DNA from: Paenibacillus aestuarii
Lineage (GTDB): Bacteria > Bacillota > Bacilli > Paenibacillales > NBRC-103111
Length of the DNA: 64,000 bases
Assembly (NCBI RefSeq): GCF_027789125.1
Contig: NZ_JAQFVF010000027.1
Coordinates: 186,001-250,000 of the forward strand
Direction: 5' to 3'
Position 1 is the stretch's first letter. Every line of letters begins with the position of its first letter. Of this stretch, positions 16,236-24,839 are shown in pieces. The translations under genes and the position numbers were made by a program. Below the pieces are notes generated by a model. That model had not been told where the DNA came from. It did not search any database and saw only the letters and a program-made list of their open reading frames with translations.

Positions 16236-18059
16236 ATGCAGCTTTTGAACCAGTATCTGGAGCTTCGTGCCGGGTTCGAATATGGGGTGGAGCATCAGCC
16301 GCAGCGCGTTACTTTAGAGCAATTGGCGGATCAATTGTACTGCTCGACGCGCAATGTCAAGCTGCTCCTGAAGAAGATGGCGGATCAGGATTGGCTCAGC
16401 TGGAAGCCGGGGCGGGGGCGAGGCAACGTCTCGGAGCTAACCTTTCATGTCTCAGCGGAAGACATGATTTCGAAGCAGGCGATGGTTCTGGCGGAGCGCG
16501 GAGATTACAAAGGCGCCATCGAAATGATTCACCAAATGGGCCATGCCGACGCCCTGCAAGATTCTTTTATCGAATGGCTATTCAGCTATTTCGGATACCG
16601 TGCTGTGGAACATGAGGAGCGGTACAAGGATACACTGCGTTTTCCGGTTTACAAGTGGCTGGTTACGCTCGATCCGGTACACGCCTTTTTTGCGTTCGAT
16701 TGTAATTTGATTACGCAGATTTTTGATACATTAGTTCAATACAACACGCAAAATAAAGCCATTGAACCGCACCTCGCCCATTACTGGGAGATCAGTGAGG
16801 ATGGGCTTCATTACACGTTCTATTTGCGCAAAGGCGTACTGTTCCACCATGGCCGGGAAATGACGGCGCAGGACGTTGCTTATTCGTTTCAAAGAATGAA
16901 AGCGCTTGGCGACAAAGCCAGCCAAGGCTGGATGTCCGATTGCATCGAGGCTTTGACTGTGCTGAACCGCAATGCGATCAACTTCGAGCTGACGCAGCGC
17001 AATGAGCTCTTTCTGCAGCAGCTGGCGAATATATCGATGGCGATTGTGCCGGAGGAGATTTGTCGCGATAACGAGGACTTGTTTGCCAGGATGCCAATCG
17101 GGACCGGTCCGTTCCGCTTAGAGCGGAACGATGATTACATCTGTAAGCTGCGCGCCTTCGACCACTACTTCGGGGTCAGGCCGCATCTGGATCAGGTGGA
17201 GATCTGGCTGCTGCCGCCCGATTTGTCGGAAGTCGGGCCGAGCTGGGACATGGTGCAGGTGTTCTGCGATCCCTACGAGTTCAGAAGGCCTGCCGGCGCG
17301 ATCGGAAAAGATACGGAGTGGCACCAGATCGAGCAATCCGCACTCGGATGCAGTCTATTGACGTTTAATTTGAACAAAAAAGGTCCCCAACAGCTTCCGC
17401 TGTTTCGTAAAGCCGTAGACCTCGTCATCGACCGCGAAGGCATGATTCTCAAGCTGGGCGGGTTAAGGGAAGCGCCGGCCAGCAGCTTTTTGCCTAACCT
17501 AGCGAAAACGGTCAAACCGACAGACACGGACCTTGCTGAGGCTAAGCGCTTACTGCAGGAGATGGGTTATGACGGCGAACCGCTGAATATGTATACCTAT
17601 ACGGAGCCCAATGAGGATGCGGTTTGGATTTGCGATCAGTGCGCCAAGGTCGGCATTCCCGTCCAGATCGTTACATTAAGCAAATCGGACATGATCCAGC
17701 TGGATACGATTGCGGAAGCCGATATGATTTTGTACCACATGATCATGGAAAATGAATATGATCTGCATATTATTCAGACATTTAAGCAGACGAACAGCTA
17801 CGTTCGCGCACATTTGGACCCGCCGCGGGCAGCATGGGTGGACCGTGAAACGGAGTTGCTGATCATGAATCCCGATCGGCAGTCACGCATTTGCCGGGTC
17901 AACGACATCGTCGAAAAGCTGCAGGAGGACAGAACCTTCCTGTTTATTCTACACCGTTCCTTGCAGACAACCTATCACGCTTCCATCAGAGGTGTAAGCA
18001 TCAACGACCTGGGGTGGGTTGATTTTCGCAAAATCTGGTTTGCGCCAAATTCCAAATAA
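16236..18059 (+). CDS. SgrR-family regulator with solute-binding domain
   Basis: A 607-residue protein. Residues about 1-110 form an SgrR-type winged-helix DNA-binding domain (TLEQLADQLYCSTRNVKLLLKKM), and residues about 130-600 form a family 5 extracellular-solute-binding domain (FDTLVQYN, PIGTGPFRL). No signal peptide is present, so the binding domain is used as an intracellular sensor, as in E. coli SgrR. In Firmicutes such proteins often sit near sugar or peptide exporters, but no transporter is adjacent here. The ATG at 16236 has GGAGGG five bases upstream; the ATG at 16218 has no site. A TATAAT box lies near 16188. Confidence 0.85.
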   Translation: MQLLNQYLELRAGFEYGVEHQPQRVTLEQLADQLYCSTRNVKLLLKKMADQDWLSWKPGRGRGNVSELTFHVSAEDMISKQAMVLAERGDYKGAIEMIHQMGHADALQDSFIEWLFSYFGYRAVEHEERYKDTLRFPVYKWLVTLDPVHAFFAFDCNLITQIFDTLVQYNTQNKAIEPHLAHYWEISEDGLHYTFYLRKGVLFHHGREMTAQDVAYSFQRMKALGDKASQGWMSDCIEALTVLNRNAINFELTQRNELFLQQLANISMAIVPEEICRDNEDLFARMPIGTGPFRLERNDDYICKLRAFDHYFGVRPHLDQVEIWLLPPDLSEVGPSWDMVQVFCDPYEFRRPAGAIGKDTEWHQIEQSALGCSLLTFNLNKKGPQQLPLFRKAVDLVIDREGMILKLGGLREAPASSFLPNLAKTVKPTDTDLAEAKRLLQEMGYDGEPLNMYTYTEPNEDAVWICDQCAKVGIPVQIVTLSKSDMIQLDTIAEADMILYHMIMENEYDLHIIQTFKQTNSYVRAHLDPPRAAWVDRETELLIMNPDRQSRICRVNDIVEKLQEDRTFLFILHRSLQTTYHASIRGVSINDLGWVDFRKIWFAPNSK

Positions 18060-18061
18060 AA

Positions 18062-18081
18062 AACGACCCTTTAAGGTCGTT
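18062..18081 (-). terminator. Terminator overlapping the end of the small membrane gene
   Basis: AACGACC (18062-18068) pairs with GGTCGTT (18075-18081), followed on the minus strand by a T run. It overlaps the stop codon of the gene at 18071. Confidence 0.7.
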
Positions 18082-18334
18082 GGTTCATAGAGGCTTCGTA
18101 GCGGTTTTCCATGGATTGCCAGCGGGAATTTGCGATAAAAAATCCGACAAAGCAAAAAACAACAAGGCGGATCGGGACCCACACCGGGTTCATATTATGC
18201 ATAGTGATGAGTTCAACAATACTGCAGAGGATCGTAAGTCCGACACCCCAAGGCAGTAATCCGAAGCGGATCAAATAATTGGACCGACCGATTTTTTTCC
18301 TTTTTTCCCAAATCTCTTTGCGCGGATCGCTCAT
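18071..18334 (-). CDS. Small two-helix membrane protein, unknown function
   Basis: An 87-residue protein with a charged N-terminus (MSDPRKEIWEKRKKIG) and two predicted membrane helices separated by a short loop (HNMNP). GGGAG lies seven bases before the ATG at 18334. The family is not recognised; conserved hypothetical proteins of this shape are common in Paenibacillus. Confidence 0.6.
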   Translation of the reverse strand: MSDPRKEIWEKRKKIGRSNYLIRFGLLPWGVGLTILCSIVELITMHNMNPVWVPIRLVVFCFVGFFIANSRWQSMENRYEASMNQRP

Positions 18335-18510
18335 GCCTAAACTCCCTTTTCTCATGTTCTATTACACATTATAGCATTTCATCGTAAAAAGCAGAATAAC
18401 AGATGCTGTCTGTCTGACCACCGGAAAAATAAAATGGCGAAGGTGACCAAACGTTGAAAAATATGGTAACATAATGGAGGCTCACATCTTTTGATTTAAG
18501 GAGGTTTCTC

Positions 18511-19176
18511 GTGCTTACCAAGCTATTAGCTTTTGGATTGCTTTGGCGACTTACCGGTAATCCGGTTATTGCATTTATTATTTTGCTAATTATTTTGTAT
18601 CTATTGGATCGCAGATTTATTGGGCTTACCCCTAATATTTTCAAGCCTTTTCAGCTGGGCCGCAAAGCTTCGCGGTTGCGCCAGGATCTTCAGGCCAACC
18701 CGCACAATACGTCCTCCAAGCTGGAGCTTGCGCGAATTTTGATCGATCGGAAAAAATATAGCGAAGCTATGCTTTACCTGGAGCAAGCACTGCAGTTGAT
18801 GGAGGATTCAGCGGATATTCATTACGAGCTTGGCTTGTGCCACTTGAAGCTGGGCAACCTCGACAAGGGCGAGAGCTTGATGCTGCAAGCGTTGGCGCTG
18901 AATCCACGCGTCAAATACGGCGAGCCCTACCTGCGGTTAGGCGAGGCGCTCGCCGCGAACGCTCCTGCGAGAGCCGTCGCGTATGTGGAGAAATTCCGCG
19001 AGGTGCACTCCTCGTCGGTCGAAGCCTATTACCGCCTCGGCCAACTGTACCAGCAGCTGGGACGAGGCGAGGACGCCAAGCGCGCTTACCGGGAAGCGCT
19101 TGACATCTATCGCGGCTTACCGAAGTACAGCCGCAGACAACAGCGCCGCTGGGCACTGCTAGCGCGCATGAAATAA
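18511..19176 (+). CDS. TPR-repeat membrane-anchored protein
   Basis: A 221-residue protein with an N-terminal hydrophobic region (about 1-40, up to two helices) and then at least three tetratricopeptide repeats (around 66-100, 101-135 and 165-200, for example DIHYELGLCHLKLGNLDKGESL). TPR arrays bind partner proteins; the partner is unknown. The GTG start has an AAGGAGG site. It is a single gene ended by a strong shared terminator. Confidence 0.82.
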   Translation: MLTKLLAFGLLWRLTGNPVIAFIILLIILYLLDRRFIGLTPNIFKPFQLGRKASRLRQDLQANPHNTSSKLELARILIDRKKYSEAMLYLEQALQLMEDSADIHYELGLCHLKLGNLDKGESLMLQALALNPRVKYGEPYLRLGEALAANAPARAVAYVEKFREVHSSSVEAYYRLGQLYQQLGRGEDAKRAYREALDIYRGLPKYSRRQQRRWALLARMK

Positions 19177-19217
19177 AAAGGCAAAGTTCCGCTGTTCAAG
19201 CGGATACTTTGCCTTTT
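19176..19217. terminator. Bidirectional terminator
   Basis: AAAAGGCAAAGT (19176-19187) pairs with ACTTTGCCTTTT (19206-19217), with an inner CCGCT/AGCGG stem. It overlaps the 3' end of the acyltransferase gene and serves both convergent genes. Confidence 0.85.
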
Positions 19218-20251
19218 GGTTTTGCGCTGCGATAGAGCAGCACGAGCAGCCAGGAGCCGGCACATCCGATGAGGATGGAGGCGATGGCGTGGAGATCGAA
19301 GAGCAGCAGGCGATCTTGGGCTGGCGTGAAGCGGCTCCACAGCGTCAGGATGGCCGGATGCGCGAGATAGATGCCGAATGACGCGGAGCCGAGGCCGCTG
19401 GCCGCTGCACGCAGCGCTGAGGGGTTACGCATGATGCGCTGGCCTTGCGCGACGAGAACAATCGAGGCGGCCATGCAGTAGAGGATCAGCGCCAGCTCGA
19501 ACCACGTATTCTCGATGCTTAGGAGCGAGAACTGATTCAGCAGCAGCATGCCGACAAAAGCGCAGCCTGCCGCCAGCAGAACAGCCCGTACAGATGCGGC
19601 ATGCTGCTTCGTCCATGCCAGCACACGGGTATAATGAATACCTGTAAAAGCGCCAAAGGCAAAAAGGGCTGAATAGCTTATAAACAGAGATGAATATTCA
19701 GGTATCGGATGAATCCAATGATTGATGCTATAACCGGCAGCTTGGACAAGCAATCCCAAAGGAATCAGCCCATTCCGCAGCCAACGGAACTTTTGAACCG
19801 CCGTGATGATGATCGGAAAAAGCATGTAAAATTGTACAATAATGATCATATAGTACAGATGATAACTGGCATTTCCTGATAGCAGCAGCTTGAAAAAATA
19901 AAAAGCGTCGAATCCGATTTTGCCGTGGTACATGTACTGATTGTAGACGTAATAAAAGAAAGACCACAACACATAAGGCACTACAATGCGCCGCAGCCGC
20001 TTCGTCCAGAACTTGAAAGATGTACTTGGATCCCAGCGATCATAATAGTTGTAAAATAAAACAAGCCCGCTAATCCAAATAAAAACAGGCACAGTAAACA
20101 AGCAGGCGCGATTCAGCATGTAAAAAACAGCTTGTGAACGGGTACCTACGGGCAGTAATGTCGCTGCAGAAGTTCCGTGTATAATTAATACGGCTAAAAT
20201 AGCAATCGCTCGCGCGAAGTCAATCTCAGGTATTTTGGGGCGGTTAGCCAT
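19196..20251 (-). CDS. Acyltransferase 3 family membrane protein
   Basis: A 351-residue integral membrane protein with about ten helices, opening with the Acyl_transf_3 signature IDFARAIAILAVLIIHGTS (residues 10-28). Members O-acylate extracellular polysaccharides, peptidoglycan or lipids. The closest type by layout is the OafA/IcaC-like group that modifies surface glycans. The substrate is unknown and there is no glycan operon next to it. Confidence 0.85.
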   Translation of the reverse strand: MANRPKIPEIDFARAIAILAVLIIHGTSAATLLPVGTRSQAVFYMLNRACLFTVPVFIWISGLVLFYNYYDRWDPSTSFKFWTKRLRRIVVPYVLWSFFYYVYNQYMYHGKIGFDAFYFFKLLLSGNASYHLYYMIIIVQFYMLFPIIITAVQKFRWLRNGLIPLGLLVQAAGYSINHWIHPIPEYSSLFISYSALFAFGAFTGIHYTRVLAWTKQHAASVRAVLLAAGCAFVGMLLLNQFSLLSIENTWFELALILYCMAASIVLVAQGQRIMRNPSALRAAASGLGSASFGIYLAHPAILTLWSRFTPAQDRLLLFDLHAIASILIGCAGSWLLVLLYRSAKPKGKVSA

Positions 20252-20336
20252 GATGCGTTATTCTCCTTCTGTGATTCTACTCACTTTATCACGAATAAAA
20301 TGAGAGAACAATAGAAAGCGCCTGCCAGCCGCATGC

Positions 20337-20365
20337 TTGACGCTCTCTTGTCCGAGCGATACACT
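20337..20365 (+). promoter_or_regulatory. Sigma-A promoter of the small-ORF/DUF86 unit
   Basis: TTGACG (20337-20342) and TACACT (20360-20365) are separated by 17 bases, about 44 bases before the 35-residue gene. Confidence 0.6.
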
Positions 20366-20408
20366 ATTTAGGAGAATTCAGAAGAGTAGATCAAGAAGGT
20401 GAACGAGC

Positions 20409-20516
20409 ATGAGCTATGAATATTTAATGCAGGCCGTATTGCTTATTTTTTTGGTGATTGTAACCTTTTTTGCTATGATGATATGGACGAAATGGAGAAA
20501 AAGAGGACGGAGATAG
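20409..20516 (+). CDS. Very small single-helix membrane protein (35 aa)
   Basis: A 35-residue protein: MSYEYLMQAV, then a hydrophobic helix, then a strongly basic tail (TKWRKRGRR), which predicts the C-terminus in the cytoplasm. AAGGTGA lies eight bases before the ATG. It is followed after four bases by the HepT-fold gene, so the two are very likely co-translated. The function is unknown. Confidence 0.6.
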   Translation: MSYEYLMQAVLLIFLVIVTFFAMMIWTKWRKRGRR

Positions 20517-20520
20517 CCTG

Positions 20521-20952
20521 ATGTATTTTATTAACCATGAACAAATCAACGAGCGCCTTGAATTTCTGGGCGTATTGGCACATAGCTGCAAACAGCTGGA
20601 GCAGCAATGGAATGCAAATGATGGAGATCTTATCTTGCAATTGGCGCAAGAGCGAGTGCTTCATTTAGCGATCGAAACCGTGACCGATGTCGGCAGCTTG
20701 CTTATCGACGCCTTTATTCTTCGCGATGCGAGCAGCTATGAAGATATCGTGGAAATTGTGCAAGGCGAAGGTGCATATTCGGAAGCGTTGACGGCAACCT
20801 TGCTTGAACTAGTGAAGCTGCGCAAGCCGCTTGTCCAGGAATTTGTGAATTGGAACCGTGAGCAGTTGCATCCGCTGATCAGCCGGCTGCCGGAAGCATT
20901 TGATGAATTTGGCGTTAGCGTAAAGGCATTTATTCAGAAGGAACTGGCTTAA
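20521..20952 (+). CDS. DUF86/HepT-fold protein with degenerate active site
   Basis: A 143-residue helical protein of the DUF86 (HepT-like) family, similar in size to B. subtilis YutE. In HepT toxins the RNase motif is R-x4-H-x-Y. Here the matching stretch reads RKPLVQEF, so His and Tyr are replaced by Gln and Phe. No MntA nucleotidyltransferase antitoxin gene is adjacent. It is therefore probably not an active toxin. It sits four bases after a 35-residue membrane protein gene. Confidence 0.75.
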   Translation: MYFINHEQINERLEFLGVLAHSCKQLEQQWNANDGDLILQLAQERVLHLAIETVTDVGSLLIDAFILRDASSYEDIVEIVQGEGAYSEALTATLLELVKLRKPLVQEFVNWNREQLHPLISRLPEAFDEFGVSVKAFIQKELA

Positions 20953-20970
20953 CACTAGCGGAAAAAAATG

Positions 20971-21028
20971 GTCTCATTTTATCATTTACTTTAATTTACT
21001 TCTGCTAGGGGATGCGTTAAAATGAGAC
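20971..21028 (+). promoter_or_regulatory. Promoter bracketed by an 11-bp inverted repeat
   Basis: GTCTCATTTTA (20971-20981) is repeated in inverted orientation as TAAAATGAGAC (21018-21028). Between them lies TTTACT (20995-21000) with a 17-base spacer to TAAAAT (21018-21023), so the right arm covers the -10 box of the downstream regulator gene. The layout suggests an autoregulatory site. Confidence 0.55.
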
Positions 21029-21058
21029 TAAATTTCTGTTCCGAGGGTAGGTGAGCTT

Positions 21059-21691
21059 ATGGGTCATGAACTAGAGACATCCACGCGCAAAGTGATACTT
21101 TCCATGCTGAAAACGCAGGGATCTCTCACGGTCCATGAGTTGTCCAAGCAGCTCGGCATTACGGAGATGGCGGTCAGGCGCCATATCAACACCCTCGAGA
21201 AAGAAAACTTGATCGAATCCAAGCTCGTCCGGCAAGCTATGGGAAGACCGACGAACATGTATTCCTTAACCGCGCTTTCGGATGAATTATTTCCCAAGAA
21301 ATATATGCAGCTGACGATGGATTTATTGGGTGAACTTCTGGAAGATGAGGGACATGAGAAAATCGACCATTTGTTCGTCCGGCGTCAAGAGAAATTGGAG
21401 AGCCGTTACCAAACGCGCATGAAAGCCAAAAGCTTGGAAGGGCGGGTAGCTGAGCTGGCCACCATCCAGAACGAGAACGGCTACATGGTCGAATGGACTC
21501 AAACGGGCAAAGGCGAATTTATGCTCAGCGAACACAATTGCCCGATCACACAAGTGGCGAATACGTTTCAACAGGCGTGCAAATGCGAACTTGCACTTTT
21601 CCAAAACCTGCTCAACGCTCATGTCGAACGGACTGAATGTTTAGCCAAAGGCGGCACTAAGTGCGTCTATATGATCAGCCAAAATAAATAG
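21059..21691 (+). CDS. SufR-like winged-helix regulator with cysteine cluster
   Basis: A 210-residue protein with an N-terminal DeoR/ArsR-like winged HTH (SLTVHELSKQLGITEMAVRRHI, residues 22-43). The C-terminal part has clustered cysteines with spacing C-x12-C-x-C-x17-C-x7-C (NCPITQVANTFQQAC and onward). The family includes SufR, which uses an iron-sulfur cluster to control suf genes; the first C-x12-C spacing agrees with SufR. No suf operon is visible in the window. The promoter is bracketed by an inverted repeat, which suggests autoregulation. Confidence 0.75.
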   Translation: MGHELETSTRKVILSMLKTQGSLTVHELSKQLGITEMAVRRHINTLEKENLIESKLVRQAMGRPTNMYSLTALSDELFPKKYMQLTMDLLGELLEDEGHEKIDHLFVRRQEKLESRYQTRMKAKSLEGRVAELATIQNENGYMVEWTQTGKGEFMLSEHNCPITQVANTFQQACKCELALFQNLLNAHVERTECLAKGGTKCVYMISQNK

Positions 21692-21735
21692 CCATCGATC
21701 TTCATGTTGTGAGGATGATGGCTATTTTTATTTTG
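21689..21735 (+). terminator. Terminator of SufR-like gene
   Basis: TAGCCATC (21689-21696) pairs with GATGGCTA (21717-21724), followed by TTTTTATTTTG. The left arm overlaps the stop codon. Confidence 0.8.
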
Positions 21736-21809
21736 TTTTTGTCCGGACTGTCAGTAATGACTAATTCCGCGTCTTCCTTGCACCAGAGGTACTGCACCGC
21801 TATTGCGCT

Positions 21810-21920
21810 TCTGCCCACTATCCCAAGGCTCAGATAGTACTGGACGAACGCTTTCCTGAGCGGCGGGTATAGAGAAGAGAACGCTCTGCCCACTATGCCC
21901 AAGACTCAGAGAGTGCCGGA
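21810..21920. repeat. Intergenic direct repeat, two ~36-bp copies
   Basis: The motif TCTGCCCACTAT with its continuation to GTACTGGA occurs at 21810-21844 and again at 21885-21920, differing at about seven positions, with a 40-bp spacer. It lies in the 288-bp gap between the SufR-like gene and the aldolase. No gene is convincing here: a 66-codon minus frame over it lacks a ribosome binding site. Confidence 0.6.
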
Positions 21921-21979
21921 GACCGCAGGTAATTTGTGGGAATAACTGAGTCCCGATCGCGGGAGTTCTGAATATTTCT

Positions 21980-22612
21980 TTACTTCGAAGCAGCGACCAA
22001 ACGAGCTGCTTTCTCTGTGATCCAGTCGAAGTTGCCTGCGTTGATTTCGTTCAAGTTGATGACAGAGCCGCCGATGCCGAGGCCATAGCAGCCAATCTCC
22101 AGAAACTGCTTGATGTTGGCCTCAGTCACGCCGCCGACGGCCATCATCGGAATGTGGCTGAGCGGCCCCATCAGTTCTTTGATATAAGCGATGCCGAGGC
22201 TGGCGCTCGGAAATACTTTGACGGCGGTTGCGCCGGCTTTCCATGCTTTTACGATTTCCGTTGGAGTCATAGCGCCAGGGAAGATTGGGATGTCCTCATT
22301 TTTGGCCCAGTGGATAACCTCTTCCTCCAGGTTTGGTGTAACCAAGAATGACGCGCCAGCACCAACTGCACGCTTCGCATCCTCCAGATCAAGCACGGTT
22401 CCGGCGCCGATGTACATGCGGTCGGCATATTTGGCCTGGAGTTCGCTGATCATTTCGAGCGCTCCCGGCGTATTCAGGGTCACTTCCATCACGGTTATGC
22501 CGCCGCGCCATAAAGCTTCAGCTACGGATGAGATATGCGCAGCGCTTACGCCGCGGACGATGGCGACGATACGTGTTCGTTCGATTTCCTGCAATCCTTG
22601 CTCTTTGTTCAT
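21980..22612 (-). CDS. eda: KDPG/KHG aldolase
   Basis: A 210-residue class I aldolase of the 2-keto-3-deoxy-6-phosphogluconate/4-hydroxy-2-oxoglutarate family. It has the catalytic Glu43 (VMEVTLNTPG), the Schiff-base Lys132 (AVKVFPS) and the phosphate-site GGV (167-169). It yields pyruvate plus glyceraldehyde-3-phosphate (or glyoxylate) in the cytosol. The start is the ATG at 22612, with AGGAGGG six bases upstream. No kdgK or uronate genes adjoin it, so it is an orphan copy. A DgoA/KDPGal role is possible. Confidence 0.88.
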   Translation of the reverse strand: MNKEQGLQEIERTRIVAIVRGVSAAHISSVAEALWRGGITVMEVTLNTPGALEMISELQAKYADRMYIGAGTVLDLEDAKRAVGAGASFLVTPNLEEEVIHWAKNEDIPIFPGAMTPTEIVKAWKAGATAVKVFPSASLGIAYIKELMGPLSHIPMMAVGGVTEANIKQFLEIGCYGLGIGGSVINLNEINAGNFDWITEKAARLVAASK

Positions 22613-22779
22613 GATGCCCTCCTGATTGTTCATTAGCGTACAAGCTTTCTTTTATTATGACATGCCCCTGAAATTTTTCCATTGTTTTTGTGTCAAGACG
22701 AGCAACCGTTACTTATACTGTAGTAATTCATAGGCATTCGTCTAGAAGAGTCAAACCAAACGCTCAGGAGGTGACGGTC

Positions 22780-23226
22780 ATGACATGGATGGAGATCAGC
22801 GCTATAAGCGCCGCAGCAGCTTTCATCATCCTCGTTTTCTTCGCCGTGCGGATGCTGCTCGCCGCTACGCAGACGCTTTCGAAGCTCAAGGAAACGATCG
22901 ATCAATCGAAAGCCAGCCTTGCGCGAACAACGGAGCAGACGGATTTGCTGCTGAAGCAGGTAGGGCAGCTTACGGAAGATGCTCATGCGCAAGTCAAAGT
23001 CTTGAAGTCAACGTTTCATTCGATCGATCAAGCGGGAACGGCGATCGGGGATGTTGCGGCTGCGCTTCGCAATGCGACTCGCGTATTGAATCAATCGATT
23101 CATGGTGCGGAACAAGTGATACATACCCACCAGAAGCGGGTGCAGGATGCCATCGAATGGGCAACGACCGGAATCGAGCTGTGGCACAAATGGCAGGCTC
23201 ATCGGAATGCCAAATCAGACACCTAA
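22780..23226 (+). CDS. DUF948 membrane-anchored stress protein
   Basis: A 148-residue DUF948 protein: one N-terminal transmembrane helix (about 8-30), then a long helical coiled-coil-like region with methyl-acceptor-like heptads (LKETIDQSKASLARTTEQTD). The ATG at 22780 follows GGAGGTGACGG, an ideal site, so the longer upstream frame is not used. It is paired, 13 bases apart, with a YtxH gene, the classic general-stress pair of Bacillales. Confidence 0.85.
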   Translation: MTWMEISAISAAAAFIILVFFAVRMLLAATQTLSKLKETIDQSKASLARTTEQTDLLLKQVGQLTEDAHAQVKVLKSTFHSIDQAGTAIGDVAAALRNATRVLNQSIHGAEQVIHTHQKRVQDAIEWATTGIELWHKWQAHRNAKSDT

Positions 23227-23239
23227 AGGAGCGATCTCT

Positions 23240-23608
23240 ATGTCCAATCAACAAAAAGGTAAAGATCTTCTTATCGGAGCGATTGTTGGCGGCGTACTTG
23301 GTGCAGCGACAGCCCTGTTATTTGCGCCAAAATCCGGCCGTGAACTGAGAAGCGACATTGCCGGTCAGGCACAAGCTGTAAGTGAAAAAACAGTACAAAT
23401 CGCCAGCACAGTAAGCCAAAAAACGCAAGAAGTGGCCAAAACGGTCAGCACACACGCTACTGACTTGGTAGGCAAAGCGAAAGAGACAGCTTCCAATGTC
23501 GTCGAAAGCGTACGTTCCTGGAAAGAGTCCAGACAAGAAGAGCAAGTAGAAGCGGCTGAAGAAGTGTCAGAAGCTGCTGAGGATCTTGTTATTGTTGGTA
23601 ATCGTTAA
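23240..23608 (+). CDS. YtxH-domain general stress protein
   Basis: A 122-residue YtxH protein: a Gly-rich hydrophobic segment (LLIGAIVGGVLGAATALLFAPKSGRELR, about 10-37) followed by an amphipathic helix with many T/V/K repeats and an acidic tail. AAAGGAG precedes the ATG at 23240. YtxH homologues are sigma-B-type stress proteins of unknown mechanism in other Bacillales. It forms an operon with DUF948. Confidence 0.87.
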   Translation: MSNQQKGKDLLIGAIVGGVLGAATALLFAPKSGRELRSDIAGQAQAVSEKTVQIASTVSQKTQEVAKTVSTHATDLVGKAKETASNVVESVRSWKESRQEEQVEAAEEVSEAAEDLVIVGNR

Positions 23609-23622
23609 TCATCAAAATCATG

Positions 23623-23666
23623 AAAAAAGCAAGAAGCTCTGCTGCCGCAGAGCTTCTTGCTTTTTT
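23623..23666. terminator. Strong bidirectional terminator
   Basis: A perfect 20-bp stem (23623-23642 with 23647-23666) with loop TGCC, flanked by A and T runs. It serves ytxH and the convergent NAGPA-domain gene. Confidence 0.92.
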
Positions 23667-24786
23667 ACCATTTGGACGGATCGATTTTGCTGATATCGAG
23701 TCCTTCCCATACATTTTTGATATTCGCAGTTTCCGGATGATCAAAAACAAGCCAAGCCGTCGGGAGGTATCGTTCCCCGTATTCGCTGGACGGTTTATTG
23801 ACGATTTCGTTATTGTGCACCAGAACCGTCGAGGCGCCGCCGTCCAGATTCGCGGCTGTCACCGCGCCATGCGCGAGGAAAATCTGCTGCACATCGTACA
23901 GGGTGGCGCCGATGCTGTGCGTCTGGCGGCCGTCGATTACGCAGAACAGAATTGAGCCGTCTTTCGTCTGCGCCATGCTGGTCCGCGGGGCGATGCCCCA
24001 GCCGTCTGCCTGACTCTTGATCTGCCCGACCCCGTTCACGATGAAGCGCGGACTGAAGGAGACGGCCTCCTGAACGCCCATGGCGACAAGTTCGGACACT
24101 TTGTACTTCCCGGCGATCATCCGCCCTTCTTTGTCAATGCCGACAACGTTGACCGAGCCATTCATGCCCTTATCGTTGTAAAAGATTTTGCCGCCCGACA
24201 TGACGATTCCCTCCGGCTGGAAGCCATTTCCCTCCCAGTTCGGATCGATGAAGCCGCCGCCGTTTACGCCAAGGATCGCTCCTGTGTGCTTCACCATAGA
24301 GGAGACCTTCTCGCCCTTGCCCTGCTTCTCAGGGACGGCAATTCGGAGCTTCTTCGGATCAGAGATGGTGACCAGGTAGCCTTTATAATTCGTGCCGGAG
24401 ACAGGCTCAATCGTGACAAGATCTTTCTTGACGGCGGCCGGCGCCGCCGATGGTTGGGGCGCGATCTCGACTAACCCTTGATCCTTCTCGACACCCATAT
24501 CTTCGAATTGCTTCCAATACGCTTCCACGCGCTTCTGCAGTTCATCCGAGCCGATTAAATATTTGGCCCAATCCCGGTGCTGCGTCGTAATGAGTGTATC
24601 AGCCATCATAAATCTTATATTGGTTCCGGATGTGGTGAGGAAAAACCAGCATAATCCCGCCAGCATAAACGCCGTACAAACAGCAACGGTGCCCAGCATC
24701 AGCCGCAGTCCAGCAGACCCTTTGCGCTTAGGCTTCCTTCTCGTTTGGCGGGCGGGTACCTGGGGAGCAGATTGCTGCATAGCCAT
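23665..24786 (-). CDS. Phosphodiester glycosidase (NAGPA) domain protein
   Basis: A 373-residue protein with a basic N-terminus, one membrane anchor (about 28-52), a Pro/Ala-rich linker near 110-120 and a C-terminal NAGPA domain (about 150-355). Domain hallmarks include GVNGGGFIDPNWEGNG, SFSPRFIVNG, APRTSMAQTKDG and NLDGGASTVLV. The family removes N-acetylglucosamine phosphodiester caps in eukaryotes; in bacteria it is linked to exopolysaccharide or phage-tail glycosidases. It is probably anchored and facing outside. The ribosome binding site is weak (GAGAGG, long spacing). Confidence 0.83.
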   Translation of the reverse strand: MAMQQSAPQVPARQTRRKPKRKGSAGLRLMLGTVAVCTAFMLAGLCWFFLTTSGTNIRFMMADTLITTQHRDWAKYLIGSDELQKRVEAYWKQFEDMGVEKDQGLVEIAPQPSAAPAAVKKDLVTIEPVSGTNYKGYLVTISDPKKLRIAVPEKQGKGEKVSSMVKHTGAILGVNGGGFIDPNWEGNGFQPEGIVMSGGKIFYNDKGMNGSVNVVGIDKEGRMIAGKYKVSELVAMGVQEAVSFSPRFIVNGVGQIKSQADGWGIAPRTSMAQTKDGSILFCVIDGRQTHSIGATLYDVQQIFLAHGAVTAANLDGGASTVLVHNNEIVNKPSSEYGERYLPTAWLVFDHPETANIKNVWEGLDISKIDPSKW

Positions 24787-24839
24787 GTTGTTTCTACCAA
24801 CCTCTCTATGTGAGGAACTAATGATTCCTTTTACATAGA

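Noticed and set aside
20521..20952. Type VII toxin-antitoxin (HepT-MntA) system
   Set aside because: The HepT-like motif is degenerate and there is no nucleotidyltransferase partner gene next to it.
21702..21902. Minus-strand 66-codon frame with repeated GIVGR segments
   Set aside because: The apparent protein repeat comes from the intergenic direct repeat; there is no start signal.
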